Origin: Sphingomonas sp. UBA1000
GTDB lineage: Bacteria; Pseudomonadota; Alphaproteobacteria; Sphingomonadales; Sphingomonadaceae
Length of the DNA stretch: 9,175 nucleotides
Reading direction: 5' to 3'
Assembly (NCBI GenBank): GCA_002291855.1
Contig: DBAW01000239.1
Coordinates: forward strand, 8,538 to 17,712
Positions within the stretch are counted from its first letter, which is position 1, and each line of letters starts with the position of its first letter. The translations under genes and the position numbers were made by a program. This document shows, piece by piece, positions 1 through 6,150 of the stretch. The notes below the pieces were generated by a model. That model had not been told where the DNA came from and searched no databases. It saw only the letters and a program-made list of their open reading frames with translations.

Positions 1-324
1 GTGAGCGAGCTGGGCGGCCCGCTGCGCATCGCCCAGTTTTCGGGCGAAGCGGCGAGTGCCGGGCTGACCGGTCTCGCCTATCTGATCGCGCTGATTTCGA
101 TCAATCTCGGCTTCATCAACCTGCTGCCGGTCCCGATGCTCGATGGCGGCCATTTGCTGTTCTATGCGATCGAGGCGCTGTGGCGGAAGCCGGTCGACGC
201 CGAGGTGCAGCAATGGGCCTATCGTTCGGGGCTGGTGCTGCTGCTGTCGCTGATGCTGTTCGTGACGTTCAACGATCTGGCGGCTTTTGGTCTCTGGCGG
301 GGGCTGGCGGGGTTGATCGGTTAG
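1..324 (+). CDS. rseP: RseP-family intramembrane zinc metalloprotease, C-terminal part (5' end outside window)
   Basis: This is the last 107 residues of an M50/site-2 protease, an inner-membrane enzyme that cuts anti-sigma factors and leftover signal peptides within the bilayer. The visible part holds the C-terminal transmembrane core. A hydrophobic helix reads LIALISINLGFINLLPVP and leads directly into the LDGGH motif at visible residues 47-51; the aspartate (48) is the third zinc ligand in this family. A final hydrophobic helix (LVLLLSLMLFVTF) ends near the stop TAG at 322-324. The HExxH motif and PDZ domains must lie upstream of the window. The GTG at position 1 is an internal codon, not a start. 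The gene lies 61 nt before bamA, the usual arrangement in proteobacteria, where uppS-cdsA-dxr normally precede it. Confidence 0.93.
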   Translation: MSELGGPLRIAQFSGEAASAGLTGLAYLIALISINLGFINLLPVPMLDGGHLLFYAIEALWRKPVDAEVQQWAYRSGLVLLLSLMLFVTFNDLAAFGLWRGLAGLIG

Positions 325-373
325 ACGCCATCGGGCAGGGCGCGCGGTGGGCGCGGGACTCTCATTTTCGTCC

Positions 374-378
374 AAGGG
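374..378 (+). promoter_or_regulatory. Shine-Dalgarno site that sets the bamA start
   Basis: AAGGG lies 7 nt before the GTG at 386. The earlier in-frame GTG at 347 has no comparable site in front of it and would add 13 residues ahead of the signal peptide. This favours 386 as the start. A TTG at 383 is also possible but less well spaced. The rest of the 61-nt rseP-bamA gap shows no convincing promoter or terminator. Confidence 0.55.
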
Positions 379-385
379 TATTTTG

Positions 386-3022
386 GTGACGGCGACAGCA
401 TTTCATCCATTTGGCAGACGCGCGGTTGCGGCCCTGCTTGCGGGCACCATTTGCCCGTCCGTCGCAATCGCGCAGACGGTGGGCGCTCCGTCCACCGCCG
501 CGCCGCCGCCCGCACCGGTGTTCGTGCCCGCGCCGCAGGGCGACATCATCACCCAGGTCAATGTCGTCGGCTCGCAGCGGATCGAGCCGGATACGGTGCG
601 GTCCTATGTGAAGCTGCGCCCCGGCCAGCTCTACACGGCCGAAGTCGGCGATCAGGCGATCAAGGACCTGTTCGAGACCGAGCTGTTCGCCGATGTGACG
701 GTGCGCGAGACCGCGGCCGGTGTGGTGACGATCGAGGTGAAGGAAAACCCGGTCATCAACCGCATCATTTTCGAGGGCAACAAGCGGCTGAAGGAAGACA
801 AGATCCTGAAGGAGATCCGCCTCGCGCCGCGGCAGATCTTCACCCGCTCCAAAGTTCGCGCCGATGTCGCCCGGATCATCGAGCTGTATCGCCGTCAGGG
901 CCGGTTCGCCGCGACCGTCGAGCCGCAGATGGTGATGCTCGACCAGAACCGGGTCGATATCGTCTATGCGATCTCCGAAGGGCCGAAATCCAAGGTCCGC
1001 CAGATCAACATCATCGGCAATGACAAATTCAGCGCCGATCGCCTGCGCGGCGAAATGGCGACCAAGCAGACGCGCATCACCAGTTTTTTCAGCTCCAACA
1101 CCAGCTACGATCCCGACCGTCTGGCCTATGACCAGCAGAAGCTGCGCCAGTTCTACCTGACCGAAGGCTATGCCGACTTCCGCGTCGTCTCGGCAGTCGC
1201 CGAACTGACGCCGGACAAGGAAGACTTCATCATCACTTATGTGATCGAGGAAGGCGAGCGGTATAAATTCGGCGAGGTGAAAGTCGAAAGCGAGCTGCGC
1301 GACTTCAAGCCCGATTTCGTCAAGTCGCTGCTGCCGATGAAGGCGGGCGACTGGTACAACGCCAAGCAGGTCGAAGACACGGTCAACTCGATCAGCGAGA
1401 CCGCCGGCCTGCTCGGCTATGCGTTTGCCCAGGTCGAGCCGAACTTCAACCGCGACGCCGAAACGCGGACGATGGAGCTGACCTTTCAGGTCGCCGAGAC
1501 GCCTCGCGTCTATGTCGAGCGCATCGACATCAACGGCAATACCATCACGCAGGACAAGGTGATCCGGCGCGAGTTCCGCCTGCAGGAAGGCGACGCGTTC
1601 AACGCCTTCCTCGTCAAGCGTTCGAAGGACCGGATTCAGTCGCTCGGCTATTTTCAGGAAAAGTTCGACATCGAGCAGAAACCCGGATCCGGCCCGGACC
1701 GCGTCGTGCTCGAAGCGAACCTCGAGGAAAAGCCGACCGGCGAACTTACGCTCTCGGCGGGTTTCTCCAGCCTTGAGCGGTTCATCGTCAATGCCGGGAT
1801 CTCGCAGAACAACTTCCGCGGGCGCGGCCAGTCGGTCAGCGCGTCGGTCAATTATTCGCAGTTCAACAAATCGGTCGAACTGGGCTTTACCGAACCCTAT
1901 CTGCTCGATCGCAACATCGCCCTTGGCGGCAACATTTTCCGACGCGATTTCAACCAGTTCAACTTTATCGGCGGGAACCAGCGCAACACCACCTACAGCC
2001 AGGTGTCGACCGGGTTCCAGCTGCGCCTCGGCGTGCCGCTGACCGAATATATGCAGTTCCAGGCGCGCTATAACTTCAGCATCGACGATGTGTCGCTGGC
2101 GCAGGACTTCTTCACCGGCGGGCGCTGCGATCCGTTCCTGGCCGGGCGCTTCCTGTGCGACACCATCGGCCAGCAGTCGACCTCGTCGATCGGCTATTCG
2201 ATCGTCTATTCGACGCTCGACAATGGCATCCGCCCGACGCGCGGCAGCCGCATCACCTGGAATCAGGACTTTGCCGGCCTAGGCGGCAGCATCCGCTATC
2301 TGCGCAGCCGCCTGAACGCCGACAAATATGTCAATCTCGGCCGCGGTTTCGTCCTGAACTTCGGGCTGGAGGGCGGCTATATCCGCTCGTTCAACCGCAC
2401 TCAGCGCGACGAGCAGGGCAATGCGATCGAGCCGGTGCGGATCATCGACCGCTTCTTCCTCGGGCAGCCACAGTTCCGCGGCTTCGAGATTCGCGGCGTC
2501 GGTCCGCGCGTGCTGCGCTACCAGCTGGACGAAAATGGCGAGCCGATCATCGGCCGGCGGCGCGAACTGCTCGCCGACGACTCGCTTGGCGGCCGCGCTT
2601 ATTATCTCGCCAAGATCGAGATGCCGCTGCCGCTGGGCGCGGGGATCCGCGAGCTGGGCATCCGGCCGTCGCTGTTCGTCGATATCGGTTCGGTGTTCGG
2701 GGTCAGGCGGCCGCAAACGACGTCGCGCGAAACCTTCCGCGATCCGGCGGACGGCGTGATCAAGGCCAAGTGCCGCAACATCGCAACCGGCCAGCTGTCC
2801 TTCCCGGCGGCCGGCGGTGCCTGCCCGACCGGCTCGACCGTGCTGCCGGCGTTCGACGAGCAGTTTCTGGGCGACACCTGGAAGCCGCGCGTGTCGGCCG
2901 GCTTCGGGGTCAACTGGAACTCGCCATTCGGCCCGCTGCGTATCGACATCGCCAAGGCGCTTGTTACCCAGCCGGGCGACGATCCCCAGCTCATCACTTT
3001 CAACGTAGGGACCCAGTTCTGA
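386..3022 (+). CDS. bamA: Outer-membrane protein assembly factor BamA
   Basis: BamA is the central Omp85-family insertase that folds beta-barrel proteins into the outer membrane. The 878-residue product starts with a signal peptide (RR, then AVAALLAGTICPSVAIA, predicted cut after residue 29) and a short Ala/Pro-rich linker. Five POTRA domains begin near residues 53, 123, 202, 292 and 374; several open with the typical pattern of a short strand followed by GN (FEGNKRL, IIGNDKF, INGNTI). The 16-strand barrel begins near residue 452 (GELTLSAGFSS). The conserved loop-6 motif is present as FRGF (697-700; VRGF in E. coli), and the protein ends in a beta-signal with terminal phenylalanine (TFNVGTQF). 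Two cysteine pairs, C581/C591 and C796/C813, fall in predicted surface loops 4 and 7. The start is GTG at 386, chosen from the ribosome binding site and signal peptide. The TGA stop shares one base with the skp ATG, so the two are probably translationally coupled. Confidence 0.97.
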   Translation: MTATAFHPFGRRAVAALLAGTICPSVAIAQTVGAPSTAAPPPAPVFVPAPQGDIITQVNVVGSQRIEPDTVRSYVKLRPGQLYTAEVGDQAIKDLFETELFADVTVRETAAGVVTIEVKENPVINRIIFEGNKRLKEDKILKEIRLAPRQIFTRSKVRADVARIIELYRRQGRFAATVEPQMVMLDQNRVDIVYAISEGPKSKVRQINIIGNDKFSADRLRGEMATKQTRITSFFSSNTSYDPDRLAYDQQKLRQFYLTEGYADFRVVSAVAELTPDKEDFIITYVIEEGERYKFGEVKVESELRDFKPDFVKSLLPMKAGDWYNAKQVEDTVNSISETAGLLGYAFAQVEPNFNRDAETRTMELTFQVAETPRVYVERIDINGNTITQDKVIRREFRLQEGDAFNAFLVKRSKDRIQSLGYFQEKFDIEQKPGSGPDRVVLEANLEEKPTGELTLSAGFSSLERFIVNAGISQNNFRGRGQSVSASVNYSQFNKSVELGFTEPYLLDRNIALGGNIFRRDFNQFNFIGGNQRNTTYSQVSTGFQLRLGVPLTEYMQFQARYNFSIDDVSLAQDFFTGGRCDPFLAGRFLCDTIGQQSTSSIGYSIVYSTLDNGIRPTRGSRITWNQDFAGLGGSIRYLRSRLNADKYVNLGRGFVLNFGLEGGYIRSFNRTQRDEQGNAIEPVRIIDRFFLGQPQFRGFEIRGVGPRVLRYQLDENGEPIIGRRRELLADDSLGGRAYYLAKIEMPLPLGAGIRELGIRPSLFVDIGSVFGVRRPQTTSRETFRDPADGVIKAKCRNIATGQLSFPAAGGACPTGSTVLPAFDEQFLGDTWKPRVSAGFGVNWNSPFGPLRIDIAKALVTQPGDDPQLITFNVGTQF

Positions 3023-3618
3023 TGACCAAGCTCACCACCATCGCGCTTGCCGCGCTCGCGCTCTCCGCCGCTCCGGCCGTCGCGCAGAAGCTGCCCAACG
3101 CGACCATCGCGGTTGTCGATACCGACCGCATCCTGCGCGAATGCACGGCCTGCCGCGCCGCGCAGACCCAGCTGCAGGCGCAGGTCCAGCAGCTTCAGCA
3201 GCGCCAGCAGACGCTGGCCGCACCGCTGCAGACCGAGGCGCAGCAGCTCCAGACCCAGGTGCAGGCGCTGCAGGGCAAGCAGCCCGATGCCGCGCTCCAG
3301 CAGCGTATTCAGGCGCTCCAGACCCGCCAGAACCAGGCCAATGAGGAACTGAGCCGCGGCGAACAGAATCTGCGCTCGATCCAGCAGCATGTGCTGCAGC
3401 AGATCAACCAGCGCCTCGGGCCGATCATCGACGCCACGCTCACCGCGCGCGGCGCGAGCGTCGTGCTCGACCGCGGGTCGGTGCTGGCAGTCGCGCCGGC
3501 CGTTGACCTGACCAACGACGTGCTCGCCCAGCTCAACACCCAGCTGCCCAGCGTCAGCGTGACCCCGCTGCCCCAGCCGGCGCAGCAGCCCGGCCAGCAG
3601 CAGCCCCAGGGCCGCTGA
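3022..3618 (+). CDS. skp: OmpH/Skp-family periplasmic chaperone, glutamine-rich
   Basis: Skp trimers hold unfolded outer-membrane proteins in the periplasm and hand them to the Bam complex, which fits the position directly after bamA. The 198-residue product has a signal peptide ending AVA-Q at residues 19-22. The family's opening strand IAVVDTDRIL (29-38) follows, then a long coiled coil (about 41-130) and a closing strand region (GASVVLDRGSVLAV). The order and length suit OmpH/Skp. Three things are odd. About 40 of the 198 residues are glutamine, mostly in the coiled coil. The mature protein has only two lysines and nearly balanced charge, whereas E. coli Skp is strongly basic. A CxxC motif (C41, C44; ECTAC) sits at the start of the coiled coil. 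The tail after residue about 178 is Pro/Gln-rich and probably disordered. The start ATG overlaps the bamA stop (TGATG), and fabZ begins 2 nt after the stop. Confidence 0.88.
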   Translation: MTKLTTIALAALALSAAPAVAQKLPNATIAVVDTDRILRECTACRAAQTQLQAQVQQLQQRQQTLAAPLQTEAQQLQTQVQALQGKQPDAALQQRIQALQTRQNQANEELSRGEQNLRSIQQHVLQQINQRLGPIIDATLTARGASVVLDRGSVLAVAPAVDLTNDVLAQLNTQLPSVSVTPLPQPAQQPGQQQPQGR

Positions 3619-3620
3619 TC

Positions 3621-4088
3621 ATGGCCGGTGAGGCGGTCGAACGCGGGCCGCTGGATATCACCCGCGTGCTCGCGGCGCTGCCGCACCGCTATCCGATGCT
3701 ACTCGTGGACCGGGTCGAAAGCCTGGTCCCCGACCAGTCGATTGCGGCGATCAAGGCGGTGTCGTTCAACGAACCGTTCTTCCAGGGGCATTTCCCCGGC
3801 CGGCCGATCATGCCCGGCGTGCTGATCGTTGAGGCGCTGGCGCAGGCGGCCGGTGTGCTGGCGATCGAGACGCTCGAACTCGCGGGGACGGGCAAGCTCG
3901 TCTATTTCATGGCGATCGAGAATGCGAAGTTCCGCAAGCCGGTCGAACCGGGGGTGCTGCTGCGCCTCGAGGTCAGCTTCGTCCAGAAGCGCGCGCGGGT
4001 GTGCAAGTTCGCCGGCCGCGCGCTGGTCGACGGCGAACTGGCCGCCGAGGCGTCGTTCACGGCCATGATCGCCGACTCCCCCGCCTGA
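3621..4088 (+). CDS. fabZ: 3-hydroxyacyl-[acyl-carrier-protein] dehydratase FabZ
   Basis: FabZ removes water from (3R)-hydroxyacyl-ACP to give trans-2-enoyl-ACP in each round of type II fatty-acid synthesis in the cytoplasm. The 155-residue product has the full hot-dog fold signature: PHRYPMLLVDRV (21-32), GHFPGRPIMPGVL (56-68) and IVEALAQAAG (69-78). The catalytic pair is H57 on the HFPGRP segment and E71 on the central helix, with the same spacing as H54/E68 in E. coli FabZ. Length is normal. The ATG lies 2 nt after the skp stop, so it is probably read from the same transcript as bamA-skp. In most Gram-negatives lpxD stands between skp and fabZ, and lpxA follows. Here neither is present: rpmE follows after a 106-nt structured gap. 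Confidence 0.97.
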   Translation: MAGEAVERGPLDITRVLAALPHRYPMLLVDRVESLVPDQSIAAIKAVSFNEPFFQGHFPGRPIMPGVLIVEALAQAAGVLAIETLELAGTGKLVYFMAIENAKFRKPVEPGVLLRLEVSFVQKRARVCKFAGRALVDGELAAEASFTAMIADSPA

Positions 4089-4120
4089 GGCAGGGCGGGA
4101 ACGCTCATCGGTTGAACCAC

Positions 4121-4144
4121 CGGGCCGGTTCTGCTACCGGCCCG
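4121..4144 (+). promoter_or_regulatory. Perfect 9-bp hairpin between fabZ and rpmE
   Basis: Arms CGGGCCGGT (4121-4129) and ACCGGCCCG (4136-4144) pair perfectly around the 6-nt loop TCTGCT. No run of Ts follows, only CCTTCC, so it is not a classical intrinsic terminator. It could end or attenuate the fabZ transcript, or be the first element of the rpmE 5' leader. A short palindrome, GGTT-G-AACC (4110-4118), precedes it and could pair alternatively with part of the stem. Confidence 0.55.
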
Positions 4145-4158
4145 CCTTCCATTGATCC

Positions 4159-4177
4159 GGCTGGTCGGAAACCAGCC
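4159..4177 (+). promoter_or_regulatory. Perfect 7-bp hairpin just before the rpmE ribosome binding site
   Basis: Arms GGCTGGT (4159-4165) and ACCAGCC (4171-4177) pair perfectly around CGGAA. The helix ends 5 nt before the ribosome binding site GGAG (4183-4186), which itself sits 8 nt before the rpmE ATG. This is a natural place for translational control. L31 in E. coli represses its own mRNA through the leader, and other L31 leaders have been proposed in several bacterial groups; a similar role here is inference. Confidence 0.5.
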
Positions 4178-4194
4178 CTGACGGAGCAAGGCGC

Positions 4195-4425
4195 ATGAAG
4201 AAGAACATCCACCCCGACTATCACATGATCAAGGTGCAGATGACCGACGGCACCGTCTACGAGACCCGCTCGACCTGGGGCAAGGAAGGCGACACCATGG
4301 TCCTCGAAATCGACCCGCTGGCCCATCCGGCCTGGACGGGCGGTACCCAGCGCCTGCTCGACGCCGGTGGTCAGGTCGCGCGCTTCAACAAGCGCTTTGG
4401 CGGCCTCACGCTCGGCAAGAAGTAA
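4195..4425 (+). CDS. rpmE: 50S ribosomal protein bL31
   Basis: bL31 sits on the central protuberance of the large subunit and bridges it to the small subunit. The 76-residue product begins MKKNIHPDYH, continues through TRSTWGKEGDT, and ends with the family motif FNKRFGGL (68-72 region). It contains no cysteine, so the zinc-binding CxxC of the E. coli-type protein is absent, as is usual for alphaproteobacterial L31. A TWGKEGDTMVLEIDPLAHPAW block fills the middle of the protein. A good ribosome binding site (GGAG at 4183-4186) supports the ATG at 4195. The gene is apparently transcribed alone or as the last gene after fabZ: two hairpins lie upstream and a strong palindrome lies 9 nt after the stop. 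Confidence 0.97.
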   Translation: MKKNIHPDYHMIKVQMTDGTVYETRSTWGKEGDTMVLEIDPLAHPAWTGGTQRLLDAGGQVARFNKRFGGLTLGKK

Positions 4426-4434
4426 GTCGGATCT

Positions 4435-4466
4435 GCCGGCACCGCGTCACGGGGCGCGGTGCCGGC
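4435..4466 (+). terminator. Strong palindrome after rpmE, probable transcription terminator
   Basis: GCCGGCACCGCG (4435-4446) and CGCGGTGCCGGC (4455-4466) form a perfect 12-bp GC-rich stem around the 8-nt loop TCACGGGG. It begins 9 nt after the rpmE stop and lies between two convergent genes, so it could act in both directions. There is no T run on the plus strand (CACCATCTGG follows), which is common for terminator-like hairpins in GC-rich alphaproteobacteria but makes the call less certain. Confidence 0.65.
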
Positions 4467-4470
4467 CACC

Positions 4471-4518
4471 ATCTGGATCAGCCGGCTTATCGATCAGCCG
4501 GCATATCGATCAACCGGC
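4471..4518. repeat. Three tandem 16-bp repeats running into the carbonic anhydrase stop
   Basis: Three adjacent units read ATCTGGATCAGCCGGC (4471-4486), TTATCGATCAGCCGGC (4487-4502) and ATATCGATCAACCGGC (4503-4518). The last two differ at only two positions, the first at a few more. All share the core GATCA(G/A)CCGGC. The third unit holds the TGA stop and last codons of the minus-strand carbonic anhydrase gene (TCA at 4510-4512). The array therefore looks like duplication of the gene's 3' end into the intergenic space. It also abuts the terminator-like palindrome, which shares the GCCGGC core. Confidence 0.75.
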
Positions 4519-5157
4519 AGGCGTCAGCGGCCTGAACGCGCCATCCGCCGGGTCGAGCAGGCTCAGCAACCCGTCCGCGATTGAGAAGATCGCGCCGTGC
4601 AGGCGCAGTGCGCCCGCCGCCTCGCGCGGGGCGATGAACGGGAAGCTGCGCAGATTGGCAAGGCTCACCCGCACGCTTTCGCGTTCCAGCGCCGCAATTG
4701 CATCCGGCCCGTCGCCATGTTCGGCCAAGACGCGCTGTCGCGCCTGATCGAGCAGGCCGATCCAGTCATGGATGAAACCGCCATCGCCCGGAGCCGATGA
4801 TTCGAACCGGTGGCTGAGCGCGGCGCTCACCCCGCCACAGGCCCCGTGCCCCATGACGACGATGTCGCGTACCCGGAGCTGCGTCACCGCGAACTCAAGC
4901 GCCGCCGACACGCCGTGATGCCCGCCGCCCTGTTCGAACGGCGGCACCAGCGCGGCGACGTTGCGCACGACGAACATCTCGCCCGGCGAGGTGTCGAAAA
5001 TCTGCGCCGGATCGACCCGGCTGTCGGAACAGGCAATCACCATCACCTGCGGCGTCTGGGCCTCCGACAGGGCGGCCCAGCGTTCGCGCTGCGTGGTCCA
5101 GCCGGAGTCATGGAACCGGCGATAGCCCGCGATCAGCGCCTCAAATCCCTGTTTCAT
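4510..5157 (-). CDS. Beta-class carbonic anhydrase
   Basis: This enzyme interconverts CO2 and bicarbonate in the cytoplasm, supplying bicarbonate to carboxylases such as those of fatty-acid synthesis. The 215-residue product has all zinc and catalytic residues of the beta class: CSDSR (C43, D45, R47) and HGACGG (H104, C107). The intervening FVVRNVAALVPP and HHGVSAALEFAV segments are also typical. The C-terminal half carries the usual helix SLANLRSFPFI and the strand LHGAIFSIADGLL. The start chosen is ATG at 5157, giving the MKQGFEALIAGYRRF opening common in this family. The ribosome binding site there is weak. An in-frame ATG at 5226 would add 23 poorly matching residues and overlap the lipA start, so I do not favour it. 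The gene converges on rpmE and diverges from lipA with 67 nt between them. Confidence 0.93.
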   Translation of the reverse strand: MKQGFEALIAGYRRFHDSGWTTQRERWAALSEAQTPQVMVIACSDSRVDPAQIFDTSPGEMFVVRNVAALVPPFEQGGGHHGVSAALEFAVTQLRVRDIVVMGHGACGGVSAALSHRFESSAPGDGGFIHDWIGLLDQARQRVLAEHGDGPDAIAALERESVRVSLANLRSFPFIAPREAAGALRLHGAIFSIADGLLSLLDPADGAFRPLTPAG

Positions 5158-5188
5158 CACGGTTGCGGTTAAGGCCGCGCGCCGGGGG

Positions 5189-5217
5189 TGGCAAGGCCGG
5201 CACCGGATCGCTATCTG
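5189..5217 (+). promoter_or_regulatory. Weak candidate promoter for lipA, possibly giving a leaderless mRNA
   Basis: In the 67-nt gap between divergent carbonic anhydrase and lipA genes, TATCTG (5212-5217) resembles a -10 element, with a poor -35 candidate TGGCAA (5189-5194) at 17-nt spacing. Transcription would then start at or next to the lipA ATG (5225). No Shine-Dalgarno sequence is visible before that ATG, which agrees with a leaderless message but does not prove one. Confidence 0.22.
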
Positions 5218-5224
5218 CACGCTC

Positions 5225-6145
5225 ATGACCGAACCGCTTTCGACCGAGCCGCGCGCGCCGCGCATCCGCAAGCCCGACTGGATCCGCGTCAAGGCGCCGA
5301 CCAGCACCGGCTTTGCCGAGACCCGCGCGCTGATGCGGCGGCTGAACCTTGCGACCGTGTGCGAGGAGGCCGCCTGCCCGAATATCGGCGAATGCTGGAC
5401 CAAGAAACATGCGACCGTGATGATCCTGGGCGATGTCTGCACGCGCGCCTGCGCGTTCTGCAACGTCAAGACCGGCATGCCCCGCGCCGTCGATCCCAAG
5501 GAGCCGCAGCATGTCGCCGACGCCGCCGCCGAAATGGGGCTGCAGCACATTGTCATCACCTCGGTCGACCGCGACGATCTGCCCGATGGCGGTGCCAGCC
5601 AGTTCGTCAAGGTGATCGAGGCGCTGCGCCGCACGACGCCGTCGACCACCATCGAGATCCTGACGCCCGATTTCCGCAACAAGCATGAAGCGGCGGTCGA
5701 GGCGATCGTCGCCGCGCGGCCCGACGTCTACAATCACAATCTGGAAACGGTGCCCCGGCTCTACCCGACGATCCGGCCGGGTGCGCGCTATTATGCGTCG
5801 CTGCGCCTGCTCGAACAGGTCAAGCGGCTCGATCCGACGATCTTCACCAAATCGGGCATCATGCTCGGGCTGGGCGAGGAGCGGCTGGAGGTGCATCAGG
5901 TGATGGACGACATGCGCTCCGCCGATGTCGATTTCCTGACGATGGGCCAGTATCTCCAGCCCACGCCGCGCCATGCCAAGGTTGCCGAGTTCGTGACCCC
6001 GCAGGCGTTCAATGCCTATGCGGCGATTGCCCGCGCCAAGGGCTTTCTGCTCGTCGCCTCGTCGCCGCTCACCCGGTCGAGCTATCATGCCGGCGAGGAT
6101 TTCGAGCGGTTGCGCGCGGCGCGCAACGCCCGTCTGGGGCGCTGA
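5225..6145 (+). CDS. lipA: Lipoyl synthase
   Basis: LipA is a radical-SAM enzyme that inserts two sulfur atoms into protein-bound octanoyl groups to make the lipoyl cofactor of 2-oxoacid dehydrogenases and the glycine cleavage system. The 306-residue product carries both iron-sulfur cluster motifs. The auxiliary cluster is C46-x4-C51-x5-C57 in CEEAACPNIGECW; the radical-SAM cluster is C72-x3-C76-x2-C79 in CTRACAFCNV. The C-terminal RSSYHAGEDF, whose serine binds the auxiliary cluster in this family, is intact. Other family segments include TSVDRDDLPDGG and the YNHNLETVPRLYP block. The start ATG at 5225 gives a normal N-terminus (KPDWIRVKAP), although no ribosome binding site is visible. A coq10-like gene follows after 5 nt, a pairing common in alphaproteobacteria. 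Confidence 0.98.
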   Translation: MTEPLSTEPRAPRIRKPDWIRVKAPTSTGFAETRALMRRLNLATVCEEAACPNIGECWTKKHATVMILGDVCTRACAFCNVKTGMPRAVDPKEPQHVADAAAEMGLQHIVITSVDRDDLPDGGASQFVKVIEALRRTTPSTTIEILTPDFRNKHEAAVEAIVAARPDVYNHNLETVPRLYPTIRPGARYYASLRLLEQVKRLDPTIFTKSGIMLGLGEERLEVHQVMDDMRSADVDFLTMGQYLQPTPRHAKVAEFVTPQAFNAYAAIARAKGFLLVASSPLTRSSYHAGEDFERLRAARNARLGR

Positions 6146-6150
6146 TCGCG

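Noticed and set aside
338..355. Direct repeat GGGCGCG-N4-GGGCGCG before bamA
   Set aside because: Seven bases of simple GC sequence in GC-rich DNA; readily explained by chance.
2155..3021. Upstream extension of the skp frame inside bamA
   Set aside because: The extended part is the +1-type shadow of bamA, rich in Arg and Pro. Skp has a clear signal peptide starting at the ATG at 3022.
4112..4140. TTGAAC-N17-TACCGG as an rpmE promoter
   Set aside because: The -10 half has little resemblance to consensus and lies inside the first hairpin; too weak to list as a feature.
5158..5682. Minus-strand frame extending the carbonic anhydrase by up to 175 residues
   Set aside because: The extension lies opposite lipA and does not resemble carbonic anhydrases. 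The family N-terminus begins naturally at the ATG at 5157.
5141..6088. 315-codon open frame on the minus strand opposite lipA
   Set aside because: Arg/His/Asp-rich composition typical of antisense frames in GC-rich DNA, no motifs, and lipA on the other strand is unmistakable.
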